Shown: positions 36,131-47,454 of the stretch, one piece after another
Layout: each line of letters begins with the position of its first letter
How positions within the stretch are numbered: position 1 is the first letter of the stretch
Source: Rosa chinensis
Lineage: Eukaryota > Streptophyta > Magnoliopsida > Rosales > Rosaceae
Reading direction: 5' to 3'
DNA: 64,000 nt
Assembly (NCBI RefSeq): GCF_002994745.2
Contig: NW_020126823.1
Coordinates: forward strand, 186,001-250,000
Made by a program: the position numbers and the translations under genes
Notes under the pieces: model-generated
Told to the model about the DNA's origin: nothing
What the model saw: the letters and a program-made list of their open reading frames with translations, nothing else
The model's database searches: none

Positions 36131-38974
36131 AATTCCCCCACACTTAGCTTTTGCTAGTCCCTTAGCAAAATCACAACACAGACACGACTACGACTCAACA
36201 AAAATTAAAGACTTGACACATAACAAACTCCATTGCCCTTCAACTATTTGTCTCAGCAATCTCTTACTTTCACAATACCAAGATTAGCACTTCACCAAGA
36301 ATCAATGTTTAGGCATTCGAGAGTTAATTAAAACACATAATTTACATATACACAAGTAGGACTTGGTTGTAACAATGGTGATGGTTTCTGTGAAGCACGT
36401 TTCAAACAAGTATGATTCAAATCCTCACAAGGTATATCCACTCTTTCTTCTCTCAGATCATGGCAATGCTTAAAAGCTTATACACTCAAGTATATGTGAA
36501 AGATAGCAAGTATATCACATAATGTAAGAAACGAAAGCACATGTACAATTTTCTTTAAAGATCTCATGAAGGTTACCAACTACTTGCACAGATGGACCCA
36601 AGCCATAGGTTCAACTCTTGTAACTCATCTCCACATCAAGGGCTGTCCCATCTTAAGGATCAAGAAGGTCTTATCAAGGGTTGTAATGGGGCCATGGCTC
36701 AAGGTTTTAAGAAACAAAGGATAAGGAATTTAACAAAGTGTCCTAAAAACCTAGCAGAGCTCATGCAAATGTAGAGAGACCTCAAGAAATCCACCAAGGC
36801 ATTGCAAAAACGTCACTTTCCCTAGAGGTAACATAAAAGGGGCCTAATGTCTTCATGTTGGGCCCAATCTTCATTGTAACTTCCCTTGAACTATAGTGGA
36901 ATGGACAAAGGCCAAATTTTTCTGTAGTGGGCCTTCAGTTCAAAGTAAACTCCAAAATCATTAAGTATGGGGGACTAAAATCCATAAACATACATTTTTC
37001 TTTCTTTTCTTTAGCCGTACACATTTTTTTTTTTTTTTCTTTCATTTTTTTCACGGCTTTCACATATTTTTTTTTTAATTTTTATGGACAAGTCTACCCC
37101 CACACTTGAACTTTCACCTCTTCTCAATTTTCATCCTTAGCACCAAACCCATGTAGTAAGTCTCGAAAGATAGCTCTACCAAGTTTTTAGAACAGAGGGT
37201 AGGATTGTAACTATACTAAGCTTCATGGTTAAGGGTTTTAAGGGTGATGAATGAAAAGGCTTAATGTAGGCTCAAAGGGGCTTATCTAGGGGAGTCCCAC
37301 GACGGGCACAATTAGGGACACAGGTTCATATGGCAATGGTGGTAATTCCTAGGGTGCCTCTATCCTTTCCAGAATCAGGGCCATGTATTGACATAACGTT
37401 TCAACAAGTACAAGAGTGAATTCTAGCATTCTCTAGTCCATCAAACTTAATCTATGGCAAGTAATCAATCAAATGAAAGAATAATGAGATCATCAAAACA
37501 TCGCCAAGAAAATAAGAATATATTTTTCATTTCACTCCAAGAAAAAGGGACATGGGTTCAAATATCTCACATGGGCTTTTATGAATCAAAACTCATCTTA
37601 ACATGCTCATATTTTCTGTACCAAAGTCACTAAATCCATATCCACTACAAGGCACATATTTTTCATATATCTCAATTAACCAAAGAATACCATGTTTAAG
37701 TCATCTCAATTTTGTGATCCTCTTTTAGTCATGATTTCAGAGATATAGAATCATCCTAGACAGTTGAAAGGGCATCCTAAGACTCAAAACAAAAACAAAA
37801 GCAACGAAAATTTTTAAATTTTTGACATTTTTCAATTTTTTTGTATTTTTCAATATATATGACTCAAAACAAAAGTATAAATCCCTTCCCCCACACTTAA
37901 ATATTGCATTGTCCTCAATGTAATCAATCATAAGCATGCAATGAAACAATTAAGCATATAGGGATGGAATTTACGAAAAGAGCTACTAAATTCAAAAAGA
38001 AAGATGAAAAGAGAGAGAAATAGGGAAGGAGAAATCAAATCTGCGTGTGTAGACTCCTTCACAACGACTTCTGAATTGGGTTGCCTCCCAAGCAGCGCTT
38101 GAATTTAACGTCTTTCAGCCAGACGGACCTCCACTAAATAAAGTTAGTGACTATACAATAAAAGAAATACAAATTAATGATTTATACAAAAAACGTCACT
38201 ATTCACTATTCATTTTTTTTTTTTTTTTTTTTTTTTTTTACGAAAATACTTACAAAATTTTTTATTCTTTACAATTATTTTCAACACTTAGGTACGGGAA
38301 CAGGGAGTCTCGATGTGCAATGGGACTGAAACAGCTACCCTTTTCAAGACTATGTTTAATCCAATATACCTTAGTGAATCACAACATTTTCGTTTGTTAC
38401 AAATATCATTGATATCAAATTAAATTTCAAGTGGTAAATCAAGTGGACGTGCGGCCCAAGTATAGTCGTCTAGACACAAAGTCCCTCCTACATCCTTTGG
38501 GCAACCTTACTGAAATGGCCAGGTAGGGGAGGACGAACACGAGAGACAAAATCCATTTTGGCATGAGCTAAGCCCATTTGTAAGCACTTCTGGATTCAAA
38601 AACCGTCATGATCGTTGTCCCCTTCCTAGACACCATCCCACATAGGCTATACTTACTTGGATGAAAAAGGTCCTAAGTGTGAAGACAGTTCAATGAATGT
38701 TAATAAAGGCCGCCCTCAACCTTAAGGGACCTGGACTAGGTACCAATAAGGGGTTTAGGCCAATATTAATAAACACGACTTCACCTATTCCTTCTTTAAT
38801 TTACAACTCACAATTAAAATTTGTGTTCAATAATATAAATAACAACCTAAGTAATTAACTAACTAATTAACTAATTTTCGAGAATTACAAACAATTAACA
38901 AGTAAATTTTTTTTTTTTTTGAACACAACATATAAACAAAACAAATATTCACATATTTAACAAGTGATTTTTCA
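36131..38974 (-). other. Internal region of element D, non-coding
   Basis: From left to right: purine tract and hairpin (36131-36170), 3' spacer to the TTGGG/CCCAA hairpin (38076-38091), then CCTCCACTAAATAAAGTTAG, where the spacer meets the leader. The leader keeps only the second of the two blocks found in B. The small frames present are shared with the 3' spacer of full-length copies and do not resemble proteins. Confidence 0.85.
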
Positions 38975-38993
38975 ATCCCCGGCAACGGCGCCA
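38975..38993 (-). promoter_or_regulatory. Primer-binding site, tRNA-Asp (element D)
   Basis: ATCCCCGGCAACGGCGCCA on the plus strand, five bases from the LTR start at 38999. It is unchanged although the element has no genes. Confidence 0.92.
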
Positions 38994-38998
38994 AAAAT

Positions 38999-41279
38999 TG
39001 ATACGCTCGAAAGCAAGCACATAATTTAACCCTAGAAATATCATTAGTAGTATAAGCAAGTAGGGATCGTTCTATTCCGGGGATTGAGGGTACACCTGTC
39101 AATGTAAGACAATTTAAACAATTAAAATAAAAACAAAGTATACTATTCACATATAAACACTATTCACGAATTTAGGGGGGTTTTAGGTTTTTGGTTTTTC
39201 GAAAATTAAAAACAAGAATTAAAACTAAGTATAAACAAAAACACAAATACAAGAATGAAATGTAAGAAACAAAGATTAAAACCAACTTTACAATTGAATT
39301 CGAATTAACTCTACATTGTTCTTCCAAGTCATGTGAAAGGAGTTGATCATGTGAAACATTCGAAAGCAAACGATTTCCCATATTTTACTTTTCAACGCTA
39401 ATTAATCTAAATGAAAGCACATAGATTAATCCTATCAAACATGTAATCAAACCCTAGAAAGCTAGTCAATCATACATGTTCAACGCAAGAAGTTCAAGGA
39501 AAGGCTATCAACTCAAGTGTACAACTTAGTATGAATAAGTTCACCTAATTGCAATCCTCTTCAATTGAATTCGATTTTTGTCCAAAACCTTTACTACTTT
39601 GATTCAAGTTTACACAAAACGAAAAGTCGATTTCATGTTCTTAAACCTAGCACCAATTATATCAAAACCCTAAGTGTTTGCAACCACATAAGATTAAAAT
39701 ACAAAAGTTATCTATAAAGCAAATTCAATCGAACAATCACACATAAGCAACTATGGAATCACAACATAGAAATCGAAAATCCTTTATTCAATCATAAAAT
39801 TTCAGATTATAAACCTTGTTCAAACATCAATGTCAACTAGAAACAATTCTCACGAAACAAAGCAAGATTACAAAGAAAGAGGTTGAATTACACCGTGAGA
39901 TGGAGATGGGGATGAAGGATGAAACGTTATGGATTCTTGAATCTCGAAAGCGAGCTTCAAGGTGGAGGATGGATGATGATGCTCACGGCTCCTTCTTCTT
40001 CTTCTTCTCCCTTGCTTGAAACGTTGAATGCACTAGAGGATGGAGAGAGCTTTCGCGTAGAGAGAATTTTCTGAATTATGGGGTGGTAAAACGTCTAGCA
40101 TAGGGGGAGTATATATAGGGGACGTTGGCCTCGGTCTCCAAGTCTTCATGAATCTTCTATTATTTTCCAAGGAATTATCAGAAAATGCCACATAACTTCA
40201 ACCAATCACAAATTGCCATGTAAGCCCTGGTGTGTCATCCAACCAATCATAAGCCTTCAAAATAAGTCCCAAATATATTATTGCCGAATATCCATGAATT
40301 AATTCTGATTTTCTTCTTTATTTTCGGCCAAAATTGCTTTAGGAATTGTAGGAACGAATCTGGACTTGTTTTTGAACCTTTTCTTCCTTAAATCTCTCCA
40401 TGGACTTCCTTTAATGTCTCCCCTTGATTTTCTCTTGATTTTCATGACAAAATACAGATTTTATTCCTCATTTTCGTCCAAAATATATTGAGGGGATTTA
40501 GGAGCGAATTTGGACTTGTTTTGAGCTTTTTCTTGTTGCACAATCCCTTGAAACTCTCCCTATAATATTTCCAACGTTTTTCCTTGATTTCTTCTTGATT
40601 TTTCACATTATCTTCATGATTTCCCATGGCAAAATCAGATTTAATTCCCAAAAATATCTCCATTTCGTCACAAAACCCTAATTCCATGGGCTTTTACGGG
40701 CCTTGATCCATTTTGCCGAAAATCCAACTCAAATCCGTAAAGTTCTTGGGCCTCGTTGCTTCAACTTCAAGCCTTTTCATCCTCCAACGCAAAACACATT
40801 ATTTTTCCATTTCTTTTTCATGGTTGCGTTGGAAACTTGCTAGGGAAGCCTTCCTCCATTTCGTAGGATTTCCTGGTTGGACTAGGAAAGCTTATTTCTT
40901 CATTTCTGCTCAAATGTGTGGGCCGTTTTCTCTCATATTCGTTCGTCTTGATGTTCGCAAGCTCCTCTTTCCATTCGTGTATTCATTTCCACTTTTTAGC
41001 TCGGAGGTCCTGAAAATAGAAACTATACTTAAAATAGAAACTTTCTAAAAAAATGAAAATAGAAACTTACTAAAAATGAAAAATAGAAACTTTCCTAAAC
41101 TGAAAAATGGAAACTTGCCAGAAATGAGAAATGAAAACTACAGAAATGGAAACTTTCTACAATAAGGAACTTTCCCAATCAAAGAATGGAAACTTTCCAA
41201 AACAGGGATTTTTCAAGGAAATGGCGCAGAAAAATGTAGGGAAATGCAGTTAAAACGTCGCATTAAAATGCTCCTATCA
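38999..41279 (-). repeat. Middle LTR: 5' LTR of D, also flanking E
   Basis: 2281 bp, apparently identical to 33850-36130 apart from the first bases (TGATACGC against TGATGCGC, and two more). It has a primer site on its left and a purine-tract-like sequence on its right, so it serves two internal regions. It is D-type to its last base, whereas E's other LTR is of another type. Confidence 0.92.
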
Positions 41280-43923
41280 AATTCCCACATTAGCTTTGCT
41301 ATCCCTTAGCAAAATCACAAACAGACACGATACACTCAAAAAAATTAAAACTTGACACATACAGACTCCATTGCCTTCACTATTGTCTCAGCAATCTCTT
41401 ACTTTCACAATACCAAGATTAGCACTTCACCAGAATCAATGTTTAGGCATTCGAGAGTTAATTAAAACACATAATTTACATATACACAGTAGGACTTGGT
41501 TGTAACAATGGTGATGGTTCTGTAAGCACGCTTCAAACAAGTATGATTCAAATCTCACAAGTATATCCACTCTTTCTTCTCTCAGATCATGGCAATGCTT
41601 AAAAGCTTATACACTCAAGTATATGTGAAGATAGCAAGTGTATCACATATTGCAAGAAACGAACACATGTATAATTTCTTTTAAAGATCTCATGAAGGAT
41701 ATCAACTACTTGCACAGATGGACCAAGCCATAGGTTCAACTCTTGTAATCATCTCCACATCATGGCTGTCCATCTTAAGGATCAAGAAGGTCTTATCAGG
41801 GTTGTAATGGGGCCATGGTTCAAGGTTTTAAAAGAAAGGGTAAGGAATTTAACAAAGTGTCCTAAAACTAGAGCTCATGCAATGTAGAGAGACTCAAGAA
41901 ATCCACCAAGGCATTGCAAAACGTCATTCCCTAGAGGTAATAAAAGGGGCTATGTCATGTTGGCCATTTCATGTAATTCCCTTAACTATAGTGAGGACAA
42001 GCCAATTTTCTAGTGGGCTTCAGTCAAGTAACTCCAAATCATTAGTATGGGGACTAAATCCTAAACATACTTTTTCTTTCTTTCTTTAGCCGTACACATT
42101 TTTTTTTCTTTATTTTTTCACGCTTTCACATATTTTTTTAATTTTTATGACAAGTCACCCACACTTGAACTTTCACTTTCTCATTTCATCCTTAGCCAAA
42201 CCATGTAAGTCTCGAAAGATAGCTCTACCAAGTTTTTAGAACAGAGGTGGATGTAACTATACTAACTTCATGGTTAAGGTTTTAAGGGTGATGAATGAAA
42301 AGGCTTAATGTGCTCAAAGGGCTTATCTAGGGAGTCCACGACGGGCACATTAGGGACACAGGTTCATATGGCAATGGTGGTAATTCTAGGGTGCCTCTAT
42401 CCTTCCAGATCAGGGCCATGTATTGATATAACGTTTCAACAAGTACAAGAGTGAATTCTAGCATTCTCTAGTCCATCAAACTTAATCTATGGCAAGTAAT
42501 CAATCAAATGAAAAATGAGATCATCAAACATCGCCAAGAAATAGAATATATTTTTCATTTCACTCCAAGAAAAAGGACATGGGTTCAATATCTCACATGG
42601 GCTTTATGAATCAAACTCATCTTACATGCTCTTTTTCTGTACCAAGTCACTAAATCATATCCACTACAAGGCACATATTTCATATATCTCAATTAACCAA
42701 AGAATACCATGTTTAAGTCATCTCATTTGTGATCCTCTTTTAGTCATGATTTCAGAGATATAGAATCATCCTAGACAGTTGAAAGGCATCCTATGACTCA
42801 AAACAAAAACAAAAACAGCGAAATTTTTTTTTGTATTTTTCAATTTATATGACTCAGACAAAGTATAAATCCTTCCCCACACTTAAATATTGCATTGTCC
42901 TCAATGTAATCAATCATAACATGCAATGAAACACTTAGCATATAGGGTAAAATTTACGAAAGACCAATAAATTCAAAGAGAAAACATGAAAGAAAGAGAA
43001 ATAGGGAAGGAGAATCAAATCTGCGTGCGTAGACTCTTCACAGCTACTTCTGAATTGGGTTGCCTCCCAAGCAGCGCTTGAATTAACGTCTTTCAGCCAG
43101 ACGGACCTCCACTAAATAAAGTTAGTGACTATACAATAAAAGAAATACAAATTAATGATTTATACAAAAACGTCACTATTCACTATTCACTTTTTTTTTT
43201 TTTTTTTTTTTTTTACGAAAATACTTACAAAAATTTTTTATCTTACAATTATTTTCAACACTTAGGTACGGGAACAGGGAGTCTCGATGTGCAATGGGAC
43301 TGAAACAGCTACCCTTTTCAAGACTATGTTTAATCCAATATACCTTAGTGATCACAACATTTTCGTTTGTTAAATATCATTGATCAATTAATTCAAGTGG
43401 TAAATCAAGTGGACGTGCGGCCCAAGTATAGTCGTCTAGACACAAAGTCCCTCCTACATCCTTTGGCAACCTTACTGAAATGGCCAGGTAGGGGAGGACG
43501 AACACAGAGGAAATCCATTTTGGCATGAGCTAGCCCATTGTGGTAGGAGCAACTTCTGGATTCAAAACCGTCATGACGTTGTCCCTTCCTAGACACCATC
43601 CCACATAGGCTATACTTACTTGGATGAAAAAGGTCCTAAGTGTGAAGACAGTTCAATGAATGTTAATAAAGGCCGCCCTCAACCTTAAGGGACCTGGACT
43701 AGGTACCAATAAGGGGTTTAGGCCAATATTAATAAACACGACTTCACCTATTCCTTCTTTAATTTACAACTACAATAAAATTTGTATTCAACAATATAAA
43801 TACAACCTAAGTAATTAATTACTAATTTTCGAAATTATAAACAAATTAACAAGTAATTTTTTTTTTTTTTTTTGACACAATATAAACAAACAAATATTCA
43901 CATATTTAACAAGTGATTTTTCA
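41280..43923 (-). other. Internal region of element E, non-coding
   Basis: Same order as D: degraded purine tract (AATTCCCACATT, two C fewer), 3' spacer, GCGCTTGAATTAACGTC, leader block, poly-T. In the first 130 bases I count about a dozen small deletions against D and three or four substitutions. No gene is seen. Confidence 0.82.
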
Positions 43924-43942
43924 ATCCCCGGCAACGGCGCCA
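43924..43942 (-). promoter_or_regulatory. Primer-binding site, tRNA-Asp (element E)
   Basis: ATCCCCGGCAACGGCGCCA on the plus strand, unchanged although the surroundings are deletion-rich. Confidence 0.9.
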
Positions 43943-43947
43943 AAAAT

Positions 43948-46134
43948 TGATGTCGCTCTTATGAGCGACCAATTTAACCCTGAAATGTCATTAGTAGTAT
44001 AAGTAAATAGGGATCGTTCTATTCCGGGGATTGAGGGTACACCTGTCATGTAAACAATTAAACAATTAAAATAAACAAAGTATATATTCACAATATAACA
44101 CTATTACGAATTAGGGGGGTTTTAGGTTTTTGGTTTTTCGAAAATAAAACAAGTTAAAATAAGTAAAACAAAAAACAAATACAAATGAATGTAAGAACAA
44201 AGATAAAACAACTTCATGATTGAATTAATTAACTCTCATTGTTCTCAAGTCATGAAAGGAGTTGATCATGTGAAACATTCGAAAGCAAACAATTTCCCAT
44301 ATTTACTTTCAATGCTAATTAATCTAAATGAAAGCACATAGATTAATCCTATCAAACATGAATCAACCCTAGAAAGCTAGTCAATCATACATGTTCAACG
44401 CAAGAATTCAAGAAGGCTATCAACTCAATGTACAACTTAGTATGAATAAGTCACCTAATTGCAATCTCTTCAATTAAATTCGATTTTTGTCCAAACCTTT
44501 ACTACTTTGATTCAAGTAACACAAAACGAAAAGTTGATTTCATGTTCTAAACCTAGCACCAATACATAAAACCCTAAATGTTTGCAACACATAAGATTAA
44601 AATACAAAGATTTCTATAAAGCAAATTAATCAAACATCACACATAAGCAACATGAATCACAAATAGAATCGAAAATTAACAATCATCATAAATTTCAGAA
44701 ATAAACCTTGTTCAAACATCAATGTTCAACTAGAAAACCAACGAAAACCAAGCAAGTTACAAGAAAGAGTGAATTACACCGTGATGGAGATGAGATGAAA
44801 TGAAGTTATGGATTCTTGAATTCGAAAGCAATCTTCAAGGTGGAGGGTGGATGGTGTGCACGGCTTGTCTTCTTCTTCCTTGCCTTGCTTGCAACTTCGT
44901 GGTACCCTAGAGGATGGAGAGGAGCACGGCTAGTCTAAAGAGATTTTTCTGAATTATTTTCAAGTGTAAACGTAAGAATGAACTTGGAACCTTGACGTGA
45001 AAGAAGAGTAATATATAGGGGACGACTTCCTTGTTCTCCAAGCCTTGTAACCTAGTAATCTCCGCACAATGATATAACTCCACATAATTTCTCCAATGCT
45101 TGCTTGCCACATAAGCCTTGAGGTGTGCAACCAATCACAAAATTCCATTTAATCCCAAATAATTCTTGCCGAAATCCCTTGATAATATTCTGATTTTTCT
45201 CTTTTATTTCGGCCAAAATTCTTTAGGGAATTTAGGAATGTATCTAGACTTTCTTTTGAGCTTTCTTGTCTCCACACATATTTTCTTTCCTTAAAACTCT
45301 CTAGATAAAATCTTTGCCGAATTCTCTAGGTTTTCTTCTTATTTTGCACGGCATTCCTTGATTTCCTCTTTGGTTGGACGGCAGGTTTCTAGGGTTTCTC
45401 AGTAGATTTTCTTTCCATAAAATGCCCTAGAAATCTCCCACCGAAATCTTTTATTATTTCTGATTTTTGACGCCTCCTCCTTGTTTCTTCTTGCATTCAC
45501 TGGCAAACATCTTTAAGGGCTAGGGTTTGCGTCACAAACCCTAATGTCATGGCTTTGAGGGCCATTATCCAATTTGCCGAAAATTCCAAAGAGTTCTTGG
45601 GCCTCGTTGCTTCATCTTCAAGCCTTCTCATTTTCCCAACGCAAAACACATTATTTTTCCATTTCTTTTTCATGGTTGCGTTGGAAACTTGCTAGGGAAG
45701 CCTTCTCCTTTCGCAGGGTTTCCTGGTTGGACCAGGAAACTTATTCTCTTCATTTCTGCTCCATTTCTGTGGCTCATTGTTCTTCATCTTTGCTCCCCTT
45801 GTAGTTCGCAAGCTCCTCTTTCCATTTATGAGTTCATTTCCACTTTCTAGCTCGGAGGTCCTGAAAATAGAAACTACTAGAAAAATAGAAACTTTCCTAA
45901 AAATGAAAATGGCAACTTTCCTAAAACTGAAAATGGAAACTTTCTAAAATGAAAAATAGAAACTCCGAAATGGACTTACTAAAATGAAAATAGAAACTAC
46001 AAAAATGAAACTTTCTACAAAGAGGAACTTTCCCAATCAAAGAATGGAAACTTTCCTAAACAGAGTTTTTTAAGGAAATAACGCAGAAAATGTAGGGAAA
46101 TGCAGTTAAACGTCGCATTAAAATGCTCCTATCA
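43948..46134 (-). repeat. 5' LTR of element E
   Basis: 2187 bp from TGATGTCGCT to CCTATCA. Its U5 end resembles A's LTR and the middle resembles D. Its U3 is a third type (CTGTGGCTCATTGTTCTTC). It is shortened by many small deletions. TATATA lies at 45012-45017 on the minus strand. Confidence 0.9.
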
Positions 46135-47454
46135 GCATCTATTAGGGAACTCTCCACCGCAACTGTTGAAGGAGGACCCCCTACAGGCATAGTATACCCT
46201 GCCCCTGCAGCTGGAAGACAGGCAGAGTTCGAGCTTAAGAGTGGATTGTTGCACAAGCTCCCTATCTTCCATGGACTTAATATGGAGGATGCTAACAAGC
46301 ACGTACGAGAATTCCAATCTGTTTGTGCAAACATGCAACCACAAGGGGCGGATGAAAACCTTCTTAAGATGAGAGCATTTCCATTCTCTCTAGCTGATAG
46401 AGCCAAGGATTGGCTATATGAACTTCCTGCAGGACGTATCACGTCATGGGAAACAATGAGAAAGGCATTCTTGGAGAAATACTTCCCAGCTTCAAAGGTC
46501 ATCACACTTAGGAAGAAGCTCAGTGGGATAGAGCAAGCCCATGATGAGTCCTATGCTGCCTACTACGAGAGGTTCAACTCCCTACTTGCACAATGTCCTC
46601 AACAAATCAACATGAAGATGAGACCCTACTTACATGTTTCTATGAAGGACTCTTACCCTTGGAAAGGCAAATGCTGGATGCTGCAGCTGGAGGAGCTTTT
46701 TGTGGATAAGTCACCTGCGGTTGGGAGGGAACTTTATAGCTAATCGTGCCCTAAACTCCCAACAGTATGAGGGTGTGAGACAACCCACTCGTAGGGTAAA
46801 TGAGGTGAGCACTAGTCCTGCCATTGCGGATCAATTGAGCAAACTCACCCTTCTTGTGAACAAGGTGGCGACTACTCAAGGCCATGGAGGACCCTCTGCT
46901 TGTGGGGTATGCTTTACTCAAGGACATCCTACGGATCAATGTCCTCAACTGAGTGAGAATGGTGGTTGGGAATCTGTGAATGCTATAGGAGGCTATCAAG
47001 GGAACCAAGGGGGTTCCCCACGTCCAAGGTATGATCCATATTCGAATACCTATAACCCTGGATGGAGGGACCACCCCAACTTCAAGTGGACCAACAATGA
47101 AAATGTTCAGAACCCTCTTGGTGGCAGTTTCCAACGTCCTCAAGGACCTCCCTATCAAAGACCTTACATGCCTCTCAACACAATGTAGGGAATCCCAATT
47201 CTCACTATGATAAGACGATAGAGGCATTGACTAATTCTACTCAGGCATTGACTAATGCCACACAGACTTTGCTTCAAGGACAACAGACCAATGCCAAGGA
47301 TATTGCAGAGCTCAAGAAACAAATGGGACAAGTGGTGGACTTCATGACCAAGTTTCATGAAAGTGGTAAGCTTCCGAGCAACACAATTCAAACCCAAAGG
47401 GAAGCTTTGAAGGTTCCACCAACTGAGGAGAAGAGGAAACCACGTCTAGGCTGA
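46135..47454 (+). pseudogene. Element F gag fragment with frameshifts
   Basis: The capsid-like domain is open from 46135 ([14 protein letters not shown]) to about 46605, where the frame shifts. A second shift near 46725 restores [12 protein letters not shown] and the zinc knuckle CGVCFTQGHPTDQC. A stop at 47186-47188 follows another shift, and the last piece (TNSTQALTNATQ to KPRLG) ends at 47454. The last residues KPRLG come from fusion into the sequence downstream of pol. The knuckle has FTQGHPTD, closer to the second-family gag of I than to B. No pol remains. The upstream Met at 46123 lies in E's LTR and is spurious. Confidence 0.88.

Larger units (their letters stand above)
33850..41279 (-). 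mobile_element. Element D: coding-free Athila derivative (LARD-like)
   Basis: LTR, 2.87 kb internal region, LTR. The LTRs are nearly identical: I see three substitutions, all in the first 32 bases. The internal region has the purine tract, the 3' spacer and the second leader block with primer site, but nothing of gag or pol. Spacer joins leader just past the former stop codon. A large non-coding element with functional-looking ends is a non-autonomous passenger in form. Its flanks do not match: C leader on the left, E internal region on the right. Confidence 0.88.
41280..46134 (-). mobile_element. Element E: second coding-free derivative, deletion-rich
   Basis: An internal region with the same spacer-to-leader fusion as D, then a primer site and a 2.19 kb LTR of a different subtype. 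It differs from D mainly by scattered losses of one or two bases. Its right LTR abuts F's gag at GCATC. Its own left LTR is replaced by, or shared with, the D LTR. Confidence 0.85.

Noticed and set aside
33850..46134. Simple nested insertion of one composite D/E element into C
   Set aside because: The two outer flanks belong to different elements in opposite orientation (C leader, F gag) and no duplication matches, so a single clean insertion cannot explain it.
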